Shown: positions 52,126 to 62,736, numbered from the stretch's first letter. The stretch: 64,000 nucleotides of DNA from Desulfolutivibrio sulfodismutans DSM 3696 (GCF_013376455.1 NZ_CP045504.1:3927001-3991000), one strand, 5' to 3'. The notes: generated by a model not told the origin, from the sequence alone. A program made the numbers and translations.

Positions 52126-53160
52126 ATGTGCATCGCGAAGAATTTTATAAAATGTAGCGTTGGATTTGTGATAGTGGCCATGTTCATTTCTTTATCCGTA
52201 AATTTCGGGAATGCAACAGATGCTGGATCTGCCGCATCTGATGGAAAATCGTTGCAACAGATCATCGTGGGACAACCTGGGCATGACGATTACGGCATCC
52301 CACTCTATCTTGCCGACAAGCTTGGATATTTCAAGGAAGAGGGGCTTGCGGTACAGTTCATGAACTTCAAATCGAGTCCCTTGTCCGTCGCGTCTCTGCT
52401 GGCGGGTGAAATCCAATTCTGTCTCACCAGCTACGATCAGGCTTTGAAGACGTTCGAAAAGGGAAAAATACTGAAAATTGTGCTCACCACCACGGAGAAG
52501 CACCCCTGGTGCCTTCTGGCCCGGCCTGAGATCACGTCTCTCAAAGACCTGAAGGGGAAGACCATCTCAGCCAAAATGCCTGGCTCCGGCCCGCGTGCCT
52601 TTGCGACCAGCATTGTCATCCATGGCGGTCTCGACCCCAATAAGGACGTAACCTTTGTTGATCTGCCGGAAACAGCCATTCTTCCTGCCTATATCAATGG
52701 CGACATCGACGCCACGGTGGGTAGCGGCATCCGGAAAGCGGAAATGTTGAGCCGTGGGGCCGTGGTGCTCGCCGATATGAACGACCCCGCCCAGCATAAG
52801 GCCATTCTGGAGACGGACACGTTTCCGTTGAAGGTCGTCCTGGCTACGGACGACTATCTGAAGAGCAATCCGGAGATCGCTCAGAAGTTCGTCACTGCGG
52901 CGTATCGGGCCATGCAGTGGGAAAAGGCGCACAGCAGTGCGGAAATCGCCGAGAAGGTGTCGGAGTATTTCCTGGGCTCGGTGAGCCAGGAAGTGGTGGA
53001 CGATATCCGGAGGGCTTTCAGCCACACCGGACTGGTCACCGCCGGGGGGCATAAGGCCATCGAGAAGCAATCTCTGAGCGTCGGGCTGATCAACAAGCCG
53101 GTTCCCATGGAGAGTGTCGTGGACATGTCCTATCAAGAAAAGGCTGCCGCAAAGCAGTAG
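52126..53160 (+). CDS. ABC transporter substrate-binding protein (NMT1/TauA-like)
   Basis: 344 residues from ATG 52126, preceded at eight bases by AGGAGGTG. The signal peptide is rich in hydrophobic residues (VGFVIVAMFISLSVNFGNA). The mature domain is of the SsuA/NMT1 type: PLYLADKLGYFKEEGLAVQF, LLAGEIQFCLTSYDQAL, SLKDLKGKTISAKMPGSGPRA and YINGDIDATVGSGI. The ligand is not evident. Low GC. Confidence 0.9.
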   Translation: MCIAKNFIKCSVGFVIVAMFISLSVNFGNATDAGSAASDGKSLQQIIVGQPGHDDYGIPLYLADKLGYFKEEGLAVQFMNFKSSPLSVASLLAGEIQFCLTSYDQALKTFEKGKILKIVLTTTEKHPWCLLARPEITSLKDLKGKTISAKMPGSGPRAFATSIVIHGGLDPNKDVTFVDLPETAILPAYINGDIDATVGSGIRKAEMLSRGAVVLADMNDPAQHKAILETDTFPLKVVLATDDYLKSNPEIAQKFVTAAYRAMQWEKAHSSAEIAEKVSEYFLGSVSQEVVDDIRRAFSHTGLVTAGGHKAIEKQSLSVGLINKPVPMESVVDMSYQEKAAAKQ

Positions 53161-53331
53161 GGGCAAAGGCGTCAAACCCCGGCCAGGGCCTGCCCACAGG
53201 GCATGCTGCGGCGGACCTTGGCCCTGCGGGCAGGCGGCATGGCTGGAGATGAAGAGACGCCGTGCATTACAGATTGGCTTCGAGCCCGGCGCATGATGGG
53301 GGTCGGGGCCGGAAAAGGTTCAGGAGCGGCA

Positions 53332-55416
53332 ATGGGTGACCAATTCCTGCGGACGATTTGTCAGTTCTGCCATAACAACTGCGGCCTGCTGGTACGCAAA
53401 AGTACTTCCGGACATCTGCTCATTCACGGTGATCCGGAGCATCCCTCGAACCGGGGGTGGTGTTGTCCAAAGGCGCAGGCCAATGCAGAGATCCTCCTCG
53501 CCGATGATCGCCTGAAGCGCCCATTGAGAAAAACGCGTGCAGGCTTCCAGCGGATATCCTGGGATGAAGCCCTGGACTATGCAGCGGACAGATTGGGCGA
53601 GATTCTCGCCAAGCATGGCCCGTTGAGTCTGGCGCGATGTACTGGAGCCCCGGTGTCCTACCATTCCCGTGACGGCTTCCTTCAATTCATGGGTGAGGTG
53701 GGATCGCCAAATCTAACGGGGATAGGCAATCTGTGCATGGCGCCCCGGATGACGGCCTATCGGGCTGTCACTGGCGGAGCGCGAACCGAGCCCGACTACG
53801 ACGCCACGAATCTGGCCATCTTCTGGGGCGCAGACCCCGTGGGCGTGAAGCGTTTCGCTTCCTATGCGGCCCATGGCGGCATGAATCGTATTCTTCCCCG
53901 GCTCAAGGAACGGGGGGTGAAAATCATCTGCATTGATCCCTATTTCTCGGCAACGGCCCAGGAAGCCGACCAGTGGATACGCATCAACCCGGGCACGGAC
54001 ACCGCGCTGGGGTTGGCCATGATCCATGTGCTCGTGGCAAACGAAATCTACGATAAAGAGTTTGTGGCCGGGTATTCCGTTGGCTTGGCGGAACTCGCCG
54101 GGCATGTTCGGGATTGCACCCCCGAATGGGCCGAGGGACTGACGGGAATCCCGGCTGGTGTCATTGATATGCTTGCCAGAACGTATGCCGCAACCAAGCC
54201 TGCGGTTATCTATGAAGGCAATGGGTTGGACATGTACGCCAACGGGGTGGACGCGGTGCGCACCATCGCTACGTTGGTCTGTCTCGCCGGGAATCTGGAC
54301 GTTCCCGGCGGGAACGTGTTCATGCCGTTTCCACATCCTGCGCCGCTTCCGACCAAAGCGTTGCCGATCAATCGGAGGGTGTGGTTTGATCGCTTTCCCC
54401 TTTTGCCGCATGTCCCCTTTCCGGCCATCAAGGAGGCCATCCTGGGCGGGGAACATAATCGTCCCAGGGCCATGATCGTTCATCACGGCAATCCCGTTCT
54501 GGTGCAAGCCAACGAGCAGCGGACCAGGGTGGCCCTGGAGAAACTGGATTTCCTGCTGGTCACCGAGTTGTTTCCCACAGCCACTACGGAACTCGCCGAC
54601 CTGGTCCTGCCCATGGCCTCCGCATTTGAATGCTACGGATATCGCGCCTATTCGAGTGTCGCAGGAGGCTTTTTCGCACTGGCGCGTCCCATTGTGGAGC
54701 CTGTCGGAGATGCGAGGCCGGTTTTCGATGTCGAATATGCGTTGGCCAGTCGAATGGGACTGCACCGGGACTATCCATTTCAGGACGATCGCGGATGGGT
54801 TGATTACATGGTCAAGGCCCATGGCGTGACCGTACGACGCCTGGAAGAGGAACAGATTGTCTTCGCCCTTCCGGGAGTTCGCTACCGGAAATACACGGAC
54901 AGCCCTTGCGGCACGCCGTCAGGGAAGGTTGAATTTTTCTCCCGTTGGTTTGCGCAGGCGGGAGCTCGGCCCATGCCGATATATGAAGAGCCAGCCGGGG
55001 AATCCTTGTCGCGGGACCGGTGTCTTGAAAAGGGATTTCCCTTGCGCGGCACGAGTCGGCGACCCTCGCAGTTCGTGCATACCAAGTTCAAAACTCTCGA
55101 TGCGATAACCAAATCCTATCCCGAGCCGCTGGTACGCATGCATCCGGATGACGCAGTGGTCCGTGGCGTCCTAGAGGGGGAGATGGTGAAAGTGACATCG
55201 CCCCAGGGAACCATAACGGTCAAGGCCAGGCTCAGCGAACGGACTTCTCCCGGGTTGGTGTGGGTTGATTTCGGTTGGGGAAATCCGTCAGATGGAAAAG
55301 CCAATATCAATGTTCTTTGTAATGACGGATTGTTTGACCCTGTCTCCGGAGGCACGCCCAACCGCCTTTTCCCTTGCGAGGTACAGAAAGCTCGTGTGAG
55401 CGAGCCGAAGGAGTGA
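53332..55416 (+). CDS. Cytoplasmic molybdopterin oxidoreductase (DMSO-reductase family)
   Basis: 694 residues from ATG 53332 (AGGAG five bases upstream). An N-terminal 4Fe-4S motif, CQFCHNNC.., with the fourth ligand in GWCCPKA, is followed by the bis-MGD catalytic domain (about 50-540; GNLCMAPRMTAYRA, where the Cys may ligate Mo). The C-terminal molydopterin-dinucleotide domain (about 560-690) has VRMHPDDA and GEMVKVTSPQGTITVKA. There is no Tat signal, so it acts in the cytoplasm. It resembles thiosulfate/polysulfide reductase and acetylene-hydratase-like subgroups, but no electron-transfer or membrane subunits follow. The adjacent ABC importer may deliver the substrate, which I cannot name. 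Confidence 0.85.
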   Translation: MGDQFLRTICQFCHNNCGLLVRKSTSGHLLIHGDPEHPSNRGWCCPKAQANAEILLADDRLKRPLRKTRAGFQRISWDEALDYAADRLGEILAKHGPLSLARCTGAPVSYHSRDGFLQFMGEVGSPNLTGIGNLCMAPRMTAYRAVTGGARTEPDYDATNLAIFWGADPVGVKRFASYAAHGGMNRILPRLKERGVKIICIDPYFSATAQEADQWIRINPGTDTALGLAMIHVLVANEIYDKEFVAGYSVGLAELAGHVRDCTPEWAEGLTGIPAGVIDMLARTYAATKPAVIYEGNGLDMYANGVDAVRTIATLVCLAGNLDVPGGNVFMPFPHPAPLPTKALPINRRVWFDRFPLLPHVPFPAIKEAILGGEHNRPRAMIVHHGNPVLVQANEQRTRVALEKLDFLLVTELFPTATTELADLVLPMASAFECYGYRAYSSVAGGFFALARPIVEPVGDARPVFDVEYALASRMGLHRDYPFQDDRGWVDYMVKAHGVTVRRLEEEQIVFALPGVRYRKYTDSPCGTPSGKVEFFSRWFAQAGARPMPIYEEPAGESLSRDRCLEKGFPLRGTSRRPSQFVHTKFKTLDAITKSYPEPLVRMHPDDAVVRGVLEGEMVKVTSPQGTITVKARLSERTSPGLVWVDFGWGNPSDGKANINVLCNDGLFDPVSGGTPNRLFPCEVQKARVSEPKE

Positions 55417-55581
55417 ACCGGGCCGTCTGCCGCATTGTAAATGAAGTGATGTGGTATCGACGTTATCCGGCGATGGTGATGCCGGAAACCGTCGTTGAGG
55501 GAGGAGATACATTTCATAGTCCGGCTTGATCGGCTGATGGCCGAAAGATGTTTCGAGGAAGGAAAAGTATTCTCTCTTTTC

Positions 55582-55608
55582 TAAAGTTTTCGCTATCCTC
55601 TCCGATAT
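55582..55608 (+). promoter_or_regulatory. Sigma-28 (FliA) type promoter
   Basis: TAAAGTTT (55582-55589), 11-base spacer, TCCGATAT (55601-55608). The flagellar consensus is TAAAGTTT-N11-GCCGATAA, so the -35 is perfect and the -10 matches six of eight. Lies 80 bases before ATG 55688. Confidence 0.75.
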
Positions 55609-55687
55609 ATATCCCCATGGGCGGGGGCAAATCCCGCCGCACGGCGGTGCGTTTTCCCGCTTCACGTCGCATAAGGGGAGTATCAGC

Positions 55688-57373
55688 ATGGCGTTCGAGC
55701 TTTCCACCTCATCCCTCGTTTCAAGCAGCCTTGGCCTGGACATCCTGGACAGCACGCAAAGCACCGCCTCTTCCCAGAAGACCGGGACGAGCCAGACCTC
55801 CTCTGCCTCCGGCGCGGACACGGTGAGCATCTCCGAGGAGGCCTACCGCAAACAGCGCCAGGCCGCGTATGCCGCCTGGGTGGCGGCCCGCGACGCCGCA
55901 CAAACCGCGACCCAGGCCACCGCAAACGCCTGGGAGACCAACTTCGGCCTAAAAAGCGGCTCCACCACCCTGAAAAACGGCAACACCCAGGTCACGACCA
56001 TCGACGGCGCGAAGATGGAGCGTCTCGAATATAAAAACGGCGTGCTGGTCAAGAAGGAGACCGGCTCCATCGTCGGCGACCGGGCCGTATGGGATACGCA
56101 GCACTACGACATAAGCGGCGCGGTCACCCAGAAGGCCCATGCCGAATTGACCGGCCTTGGCGGCACGGATGCCGAGACCATGGCCTCCTTGCGCCGGGAC
56201 GTGCAGTGGTACGAAAACGGCAAGATCACGCGGGAACTGCATGACGGCATGAACGTCCAGGCCTCCTCGGTCAGCCCCGAGCTTGTCAGCGGCGGCGAAC
56301 TGGACGGGGCCGCAACCCTGGAGGACATGGCCGGAACCCTGACCCGGGACTACGTCAACAGTGACTATCAGGCCGACATCGTGGAATACGCGGACGGCAA
56401 GGTGTCCCTGACCGCCTCCATCCACAACCAGTTGGAGGCCGAAAATGCGACCAACCGGACAAGCTCGGCCGTGGGCAGCCTGGCGGCCTGGTCCACCAGG
56501 GAACTGACCAACGCCAACGCCCTGACCGTGCAGTTCACCCGCTATGACGCCGACGGCGACGTGCAGGTCCAGGCCAACCTTACGGATCAGGTGCAGCAGG
56601 GCATGGATCTGACCCAGACCGTGGCCGTGTCCTGGTACGACCAGGGCGAACTGGTGCGCCAGGAGGAGGGGAGCCTGAGCATGGCCTTGATCCCGGGCTC
56701 TGGGCAGCAACTGCCGGAGCGGCCGGGCATTCTGGAGACTTTTGGCATCGCCCGGGAGACCTTCAGCGGAAGCACGCCGCTTTCGGCCGACGGGATTCTG
56801 GCCGCCAGCCGCGAGGAGAACGCCGGGGCGGCCGACGCCTTCGTGAACGGCCTGGATTCGGACATGGCCGCCGGAGGCTTCAGCCTGGCTGAAAATCTGG
56901 CGGAGTACCGGGACATGGACAATCCGTACAGCATAAGCTTCACCAGCCGGACCTACCGGGATGGGGAGCTTGCGGCCGTGTCCACGGACACCGAAGAGGT
57001 GCGCGAAAACCCCATGCCCCAGGAGACGCGGTTCGAAACCGGCAAGGGCCTGACCGAGGATGACATCCCGGCCATGCTGCGCTCGGCGAGCCACGAGGAA
57101 TCGGCCTATGAAAACGGAGAGCTCACGGCCCACGGCGAGCTTTCGATGCGCGAGTTCGTGCAAAAAGACGCCCGGGGCGTCTTTGGCCTGAATACGAGTT
57201 TTACGGGCGCGGCCGGGATCGGTCTGGACCGGGAATCCCTGTCCGGAACCCGGCAGGGCTCCCTGGAGGACCTGGACAGTGAGGCCAACGCGGCCTCCAT
57301 GGCCATGGGGCAGTCGGCGGAAATGGCCGTCCGCGACACCCGGGCGCTGTTCGCGGGCCTTGGCGAGGTCTGA
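55688..57373 (+). CDS. Repeat protein under a sigma-28 promoter, unknown function
   Basis: 561 residues, no signal peptide and no membrane segment. The Ser/Thr-rich N-terminus (SSLVSSSLGLDIL, SQKTGTSQTSSASGADTVSISEEAYR) looks like flagellar or type-III-like secreted proteins. Seven [YW]x[NDQ]G[EKV]-type motifs recur: EYKNGVL, WYENGKI, EYADGKV, RYDADGD, WYDQGEL, TYRDGEL and AYENGEL (residues about 113, 173, 232, 285, 316, 422, 473). They resemble MORN/YwqK-type repeats. With a sigma-28 promoter upstream it may belong to the late flagellar or filament-associated set. No homolog is recognised. Confidence 0.7.
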   Translation: MAFELSTSSLVSSSLGLDILDSTQSTASSQKTGTSQTSSASGADTVSISEEAYRKQRQAAYAAWVAARDAAQTATQATANAWETNFGLKSGSTTLKNGNTQVTTIDGAKMERLEYKNGVLVKKETGSIVGDRAVWDTQHYDISGAVTQKAHAELTGLGGTDAETMASLRRDVQWYENGKITRELHDGMNVQASSVSPELVSGGELDGAATLEDMAGTLTRDYVNSDYQADIVEYADGKVSLTASIHNQLEAENATNRTSSAVGSLAAWSTRELTNANALTVQFTRYDADGDVQVQANLTDQVQQGMDLTQTVAVSWYDQGELVRQEEGSLSMALIPGSGQQLPERPGILETFGIARETFSGSTPLSADGILAASREENAGAADAFVNGLDSDMAAGGFSLAENLAEYRDMDNPYSISFTSRTYRDGELAAVSTDTEEVRENPMPQETRFETGKGLTEDDIPAMLRSASHEESAYENGELTAHGELSMREFVQKDARGVFGLNTSFTGAAGIGLDRESLSGTRQGSLEDLDSEANAASMAMGQSAEMAVRDTRALFAGLGEV

Positions 57374-57466
57374 TCCCGCAGGAGCCTGGCCTGCCCCGGG
57401 GGATTTACGGGCTGTCGGGTGCTCGCGGCGGCGGTCGCCCCAGAGGCGGGAGGGCGGTGTTCTTGA

Positions 57467-58030
<564 letters not shown>

Positions 58031-58515
58031 GGGCGCGCCCATGGCAGCGATGCGGGATCGAGCGTTCGCAGCGATGAAACAGCGGAAGGCGGTCCCACCG
58101 GGCCGCCTTTTCCATGGGAAAGCGCCGGGCGGGGAGCACCTTTTTCCGCATGCGGTCCTTGGCGCGGCATCGTCCCTGATGCCCCGGAGCCCAAACCATC
58201 CCTCATCATCATCCGATCCACCGGCAGCTGTTTTTTTCTTCCCTCGTGCACGAAAGCCCTGCGGAATGCGTGGCGCTCACAACAAACGCCCGGGCGACGT
58301 TCTGCCTGGGCGTTGCGGACGTTGCAGCTTGAAATATTTATTGACTTATCGAATACGACTTATTATTTTTTCAAATAGCATGTAAAGAATATGTCAAATA
58401 AGCTTGGTGGATACGAAGTCGAGCCTTGTCAAGCCGCCGCCTGCTTCTGCTCGTATTCCGGCGGGGGATGGGCGGATAATGAAAAAGGGCAAAACAACAT
58501 ACCAGGGAGAGGGTC
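58031..58515. other. Intergenic region with terminator and AT-rich stretch
   Basis: About 485 bases with no gene recognised. It holds the flavodoxin terminator, an imperfect hairpin (AACGCCCGGGC..GCCTGGGCGTT, 58285-58314) and an AT-rich stretch (58320-58400) that probably carries the promoter of the CCG protein, though no -35/-10 pair has good spacing. Confidence 0.5.
58086..58112 (+). terminator. Terminator after flavodoxin
   Basis: AAGGCGG and CCGCCTT pair around ten bases, followed by TT. Short U-run. Confidence 0.6.
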
Positions 58516-59817
58516 ATGAGCGAACCGGCGATCCATCTCGAAGGCAGGCGGAAAGGGTCATTGATCGGCGACATGGCTGCGTTGCTGCCGCAGGGGGGGA
58601 ACTTGGGCATGTGCCTCACCTGCGGCGCGTGTACGAGCGGGTGTCCCGCCACGGGCATGGAGGGCATGGACCCGCGCAGGCTGCTGCGCATGGCCGTGAT
58701 GGGGCTGGACGAGGAGATCAGATCCACACCCTGGGTCTGGATGTGCACCATGTGTTTTCGCTGCATGCACGCCTGCCCCATGCAGGTGAACATCCCCATG
58801 CTGGTGTACGAGTTGCGGGCCGGCTGGCCCCGTGATCGGAAGCCCAAAGGGATCATCGGTTCCTGCGACCAGGGATTGCGTACTCAGGGCGCGAGCGCGG
58901 TAGGCATCTCCACCGAGGATTTTCATTTCGTCGTCGAGGATGTCTTGGAGGAGGTCCGCGAGTCGCAACCCCGCTTCAAGGATCTGAAAGCTCCCATCGA
59001 CAAGCAGGGGGCGTTTTTTTTCGTCAACCAGAATTCCCGGGAGCCGGTCAAGGAGCCTGAGGAAATGGTTCCGCTTTGGAAGATACTGCATCTGGCCGGA
59101 GCGGATTGGACCTACGGCACGACGGGCTGGGGGGCTGAGAATTATTGCATGTTCGCGGCGGAGGACGATCATTGGCGCGCGGTGCTCGAAAAGCAGGTGG
59201 CGGGAGTCAAGAAACTGGGCTGCTCATCATGGATAAATATCGAATGCGGCCATTCCTTTTATTCCATCTGGGCCGGATTGAAGCGATTCAACATCGACAG
59301 CGGCGTCGATTTCGATCATATCGTGAACTGGTACGCCCGCTGGATTCGCGAGGGCAAGCTGCGCCCAAACTCGGACTGGAACAAGGATCTCGGGTTACGT
59401 TTTACGGTTCAGGATCCATGCATGGCTGTCAGAAAATCCATGGGCGACGCCTTCGCCGACGAGCTGCGATTTGTCGTCAAGGCCTGTGTGGGCGAAGAGA
59501 ATTTCGTGGATATGTTTCCCAACAAATCCAATAACTATTGCTGCGGTGGCGGAGGCGGATTCCTGCAGTCGGGATATAAGGATGCACGTTTGAATTACGG
59601 CAGGGTCAAGGCCGGGCAGATTCTGGCGACGAAGGCGGATTATGTCATCACCCCCTGTCACAATTGTCATGCCCAAATCGAGGAACTTTCCGAGCATTAT
59701 CACGGCGCATGGCGCACCGTGCACCTGTGGACCATGCTCTGCCTGAGCCTGGGCGTGCTTGGCGAAAACGAACGCATCTATCTCGGCCCGGAATTGGCCG
59801 AGGTGGCGTTGCCCTAA
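58516..59817 (+). CDS. CCG-domain (HdrD/HmcF/TmcB-like) Fe-S protein
   Basis: 433 residues. N-terminal ferredoxin part with two 4Fe-4S motifs (CLTCGACTSGCP and CTMCFRCMHACP). Two cysteine-rich CCG-type motifs follow: PNKSNNYCCGGGGGFL and later PCHNCHAQIEEL, plus IECGHSFYS. Such proteins reduce disulfides or pass electrons from membrane complexes; HmcF and TmcB are the closest Desulfovibrio relatives by pattern. Here it stands alone, without Hmc/Tmc partners. A terminator follows. Confidence 0.85.
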   Translation: MSEPAIHLEGRRKGSLIGDMAALLPQGGNLGMCLTCGACTSGCPATGMEGMDPRRLLRMAVMGLDEEIRSTPWVWMCTMCFRCMHACPMQVNIPMLVYELRAGWPRDRKPKGIIGSCDQGLRTQGASAVGISTEDFHFVVEDVLEEVRESQPRFKDLKAPIDKQGAFFFVNQNSREPVKEPEEMVPLWKILHLAGADWTYGTTGWGAENYCMFAAEDDHWRAVLEKQVAGVKKLGCSSWINIECGHSFYSIWAGLKRFNIDSGVDFDHIVNWYARWIREGKLRPNSDWNKDLGLRFTVQDPCMAVRKSMGDAFADELRFVVKACVGEENFVDMFPNKSNNYCCGGGGGFLQSGYKDARLNYGRVKAGQILATKADYVITPCHNCHAQIEELSEHYHGAWRTVHLWTMLCLSLGVLGENERIYLGPELAEVALP

Positions 59818-59931
59818 AGGGGCGGGGTTTCACCGGGAGGCCTGGGCCCGGGCGGGCCAGGCTTCAGTCACCGGAGAAAAACCAGTGTGCGGTCACGCAT
59901 GCGGCCGCCGCGCTTATAATGCCAAATCGGA

Positions 59932-59963
59932 CAAGGCGGGCCTCGGGGTCCGCCTTGCATTTT
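59932..59963 (+). terminator. Terminator after the CCG protein
   Basis: CAAGGCGG (59932-59939) pairs with CCGCCTTG (59950-59957), followed by CATTTT. Confidence 0.65.
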
Positions 59964-60054
59964 GGGTGGTTTTTCTCTTCCCCCGCAACGCCTTCAGGGC
60001 GGCCACCCGCGTCGTTTTGACTTTCCCGCCGGGTCCGGCTATTTTGTCCCCTTA

Positions 60055-60205
60055 CTTGGACAGGAAACGGAAGACGGTGAAACTCCGTCGCGGACGCGCC
60101 GCTGTAACCGGCATGATCCCCGCCCGGGCCACTGTTTCGCTTATGAAACGGGAAGGACCGGGCACGCATGAAACAATGCGGGGGCCGGAAGCCAGAAGAC
60201 GTCCT
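60055..60205 (+). ncRNA. Cobalamin riboswitch before metE
   Basis: The conserved elements appear in order: GGTGAAACTCCGTCGCGG, CGCCGCTGTAACCGG, GCCACTG, GGGAAGGACCGGGCACGC and the B12-box-like AAGCCAGAAGAC (60188-60200). Adenosylcobalamin binding would shut off metE, since MetH does the job when B12 is present. A CTGTCTCG..CGAAACAGACAG-like hairpin (60221-60240) and GCCCCC/GGGGGC (60265-60280) lie between it and metE and may form the expression platform. Confidence 0.9.
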
Positions 60206-60354
60206 GTCCCAGGAGCAGGGCTGTCTCGCGAAACAGACAGGCGTGTGAAGAAAGCATGTCCCAGGCCCCCTCCCGGGGGCGTCGCCCACCGTGCTTTTTC
60301 CCTACGCATGTTCTCGCCTGGGTTGTCCTCGCTCCCTTTCACGAAACCACTTCT

Positions 60355-60361
60355 GAAAGGA
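60355..60361 (+). promoter_or_regulatory. metE ribosome binding site
   Basis: AAAGGAG lies ten bases before ATG 60372 and could be hidden by the riboswitch platform. Confidence 0.7.
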
Positions 60362-60371
60362 GCAACGCGCA

Positions 60372-62651
60372 ATGCAAACGCATGTCCTTGGTTTTCCCCG
60401 CATGGGGGCCTCCCGTGAACTCAAGTTCGCCCTGGAACGACACTGGCGCGGCGAACTGTCCGCCCAGGGCCTGGTCGACATCGGCCGGGAACTGACCGTC
60501 CGGCATTGGGAAATCCAGCGTGAGGCCGGGTTATCGCTGGTGGCCGTGGGGGATTTTTCCTTTTACGACCACGTGCTGGATACGGCCGCCATGCTCGGGC
60601 TTCTGCCCGGGCGGTTTGCGGATGAACCCCGTCCCCTTTTCCCGGAGACGTATTTCGCCATGGCCCGGGGCGATGCCGAAAAAAACCTGCCGCCCCTGGA
60701 CATGACCAAGTGGTTCGACACCAACTACCACTACCTCGCGCCCGAGATCACCCCGGGCATGACCCCGCGCCTTGCCCGGCAGGCCGTGATCGAGGACGCC
60801 CGGCTGGCCGTGTCCCTGGGGCATCGGCCCAAGGCCGTGCTCCTGGGGCCGTTGACCTTTTTGTCCCTGTGCCGGGCAGAGGACGGGGCGGATCGTTTTG
60901 AGCTGCTTCCCGGGATCATGGCCGTCTACCGCGAGATCCTGCAGCAATTGGCCCCCCTGTGCCCGGTCATCCAGATCGACGAGCCCATCTTGTGCACGGA
61001 GATGGCTACGGCGGCCAAGGCCTATTTCAAACCCGCCAGCGTCATGTTGCGCGCCGCCGCCGAGGGCGCCAAGCTCCTTTTGGCCACGTATTTCGGCGGG
61101 CTGGGGGAAAACCTGGACCTGGCCCTGGAGTCCGGGTTCGACATCCTGCACCTGGACGCCACCCGGGCCGGACACGAGCTCTCCGGTGTCGCCGACCGGC
61201 TCCTCGGGGACATGTCCCTGTCCCTGGGGCTGGTCTCCGGCCGCAACATCTGGAAGACGGACCTCGCCCGGGCTGTGGCGACCGCCCGGGACATGGCCCG
61301 GAAACTGGGGGAGGACCGGCTGCTCATCGGTACGGGCTGCTCGCTTCTGCACTGCCCGGTGGACCTGGAGCGGGAGCGGGCGCTTGCGCCGGACGTGCGT
61401 CGGACCATGTCCTTTGCCGTGCAGAAATGCCGCGAGGTGGCGGTCATCGCCGAGGCGGCCGAGGGGTGGGACCATGCCGAGACCCTGGCCAAAAACGCCG
61501 CCGACCTGGCGGCCGGGCGCGACAATCCCCTGGCCTGCGACCCTGCCGTGCGCCGTCGCCTGGAGGGCGTCACCCCGGCCATGCTCTCGCGGCAAAGCCC
61601 CTTTGCCGAGCGCAAAAAGGCCCAGCAGGCGCGCCTGAACCTGCCCCTTTTGCCCACCACCACCATCGGCTCCTTCCCGCAGACCGCCGCCATCCGGGCT
61701 GCGCGGCTGGCCCTGCGCCGGGGGGAGATGGATCAGGCAGGCTACCGGGCGGCCATGCAGGAGGCCATCGCCGACGCCGTGGCCCGGCAGGAGGCGCTTT
61801 CGCTGGATGTCCTGGTCCACGGCGAGCCCGAGCGCAACGACATGGTGGAATATTTCGGGCAGATGCTGGGGGGCTTTTGCTTTACGGAAAACGGCTGGGT
61901 GCAGAGTTACGGCAGCCGCTGCGTGAAGCCGCCGGTCATCTTCGGCGACGTGTCGCGCCCGGCGCCCATGACCGTGGACTGGATCGGCCATGCCCAAAGT
62001 CTGACCCAAAAACCGGTCAAGGGCATGCTGACCGGGCCGGTGACCATCCTCAACTGGAGCTTCGTGCGCGAGGACATCCCCCGGGCCGAGGTCTGCCGCC
62101 AGATCGCCCTGGCCGTGCGCGACGAGGTGGCGGACCTGGAGCGGGCCGGGACGCCGATCATCCAGATCGACGAGGCGGCCTTCCGGGAGGGGCTGCCGCT
62201 TGGCCGGGCGGACCAGGAGGCCTACCTGACCTGGGCCGTGGAGTGCTTCCGGCTGACGGCCTCGGGGGTGTCCGACGCCACGCAGATCCACACCCACATG
62301 TGCTACAGCGAGTTCGGGACCATCATCCGCTGGATCGCGGCCATGGATGCGGACGTCATCAGCATCGAATGCAGCCGCAGCAAGATGGAGCTTTTGTCGG
62401 CGTTCGGGGAGTTTGAATATCCCAACGACATCGGGCCGGGCATCTACGACATCCACAGCCCCCGGGTGCCCGGGGTGGAAGAGATGGCGGGGCTTTTGCG
62501 CAAGGCCATGGCCGTGATCCCGGCTGAGCGGTTGTGGGTCAATCCGGACTGCGGCTTAAAAACCCGGGACTGGCCCGAGACCATGGCCTCGCTGGCCAAT
62601 GTGGTGGCGGCGGCGAAGATGCTTCGGGCGGAAATCGAGGCTGAAAAATAG
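60372..62651 (+). CDS. metE: Cobalamin-independent methionine synthase
   Basis: Transfers a methyl group from 5-methyltetrahydropteroyl-triglutamate to homocysteine. 759 residues, the family's length. [15 protein letters not shown] opens the N-terminal domain; [16 protein letters not shown] and [10 protein letters not shown] mark both barrels. Zinc ligands are visible near [11 protein letters not shown] (His and Cys), in [12 protein letters not shown] (Glu) and in [14 protein letters not shown] (Cys). It is under a B12 riboswitch. Confidence 0.97.
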   Translation: MQTHVLGFPRMGASRELKFALERHWRGELSAQGLVDIGRELTVRHWEIQREAGLSLVAVGDFSFYDHVLDTAAMLGLLPGRFADEPRPLFPETYFAMARGDAEKNLPPLDMTKWFDTNYHYLAPEITPGMTPRLARQAVIEDARLAVSLGHRPKAVLLGPLTFLSLCRAEDGADRFELLPGIMAVYREILQQLAPLCPVIQIDEPILCTEMATAAKAYFKPASVMLRAAAEGAKLLLATYFGGLGENLDLALESGFDILHLDATRAGHELSGVADRLLGDMSLSLGLVSGRNIWKTDLARAVATARDMARKLGEDRLLIGTGCSLLHCPVDLERERALAPDVRRTMSFAVQKCREVAVIAEAAEGWDHAETLAKNAADLAAGRDNPLACDPAVRRRLEGVTPAMLSRQSPFAERKKAQQARLNLPLLPTTTIGSFPQTAAIRAARLALRRGEMDQAGYRAAMQEAIADAVARQEALSLDVLVHGEPERNDMVEYFGQMLGGFCFTENGWVQSYGSRCVKPPVIFGDVSRPAPMTVDWIGHAQSLTQKPVKGMLTGPVTILNWSFVREDIPRAEVCRQIALAVRDEVADLERAGTPIIQIDEAAFREGLPLGRADQEAYLTWAVECFRLTASGVSDATQIHTHMCYSEFGTIIRWIAAMDADVISIECSRSKMELLSAFGEFEYPNDIGPGIYDIHSPRVPGVEEMAGLLRKAMAVIPAERLWVNPDCGLKTRDWPETMASLANVVAAAKMLRAEIEAEK

Positions 62652-62658
62652 CGCATGG

Positions 62659-62717
62659 CCTGACGCAGCGTCAGGAACGGAAAAGAAGAAAGGCGGTCCA
62701 AGGGGGCCGCCTTTTTT
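62659..62717 (+). terminator. Terminator after metE
   Basis: A first hairpin CCTGACGC/GCGTCAGG (62659-62675) is followed by AAAGGCGGTCC paired with GGGCCGCCTTT (62689-62714) and a run of T to 62717. Confidence 0.8.
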
Positions 62718-62736
62718 GTCGTCGTGTGCGGCGAGG

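Noticed and set aside
58341-58366. TTGACT..TATTAT as a promoter for the CCG gene
   Set aside because: Only 14 bases separate the two boxes, too short for a normal sigma-70 promoter.
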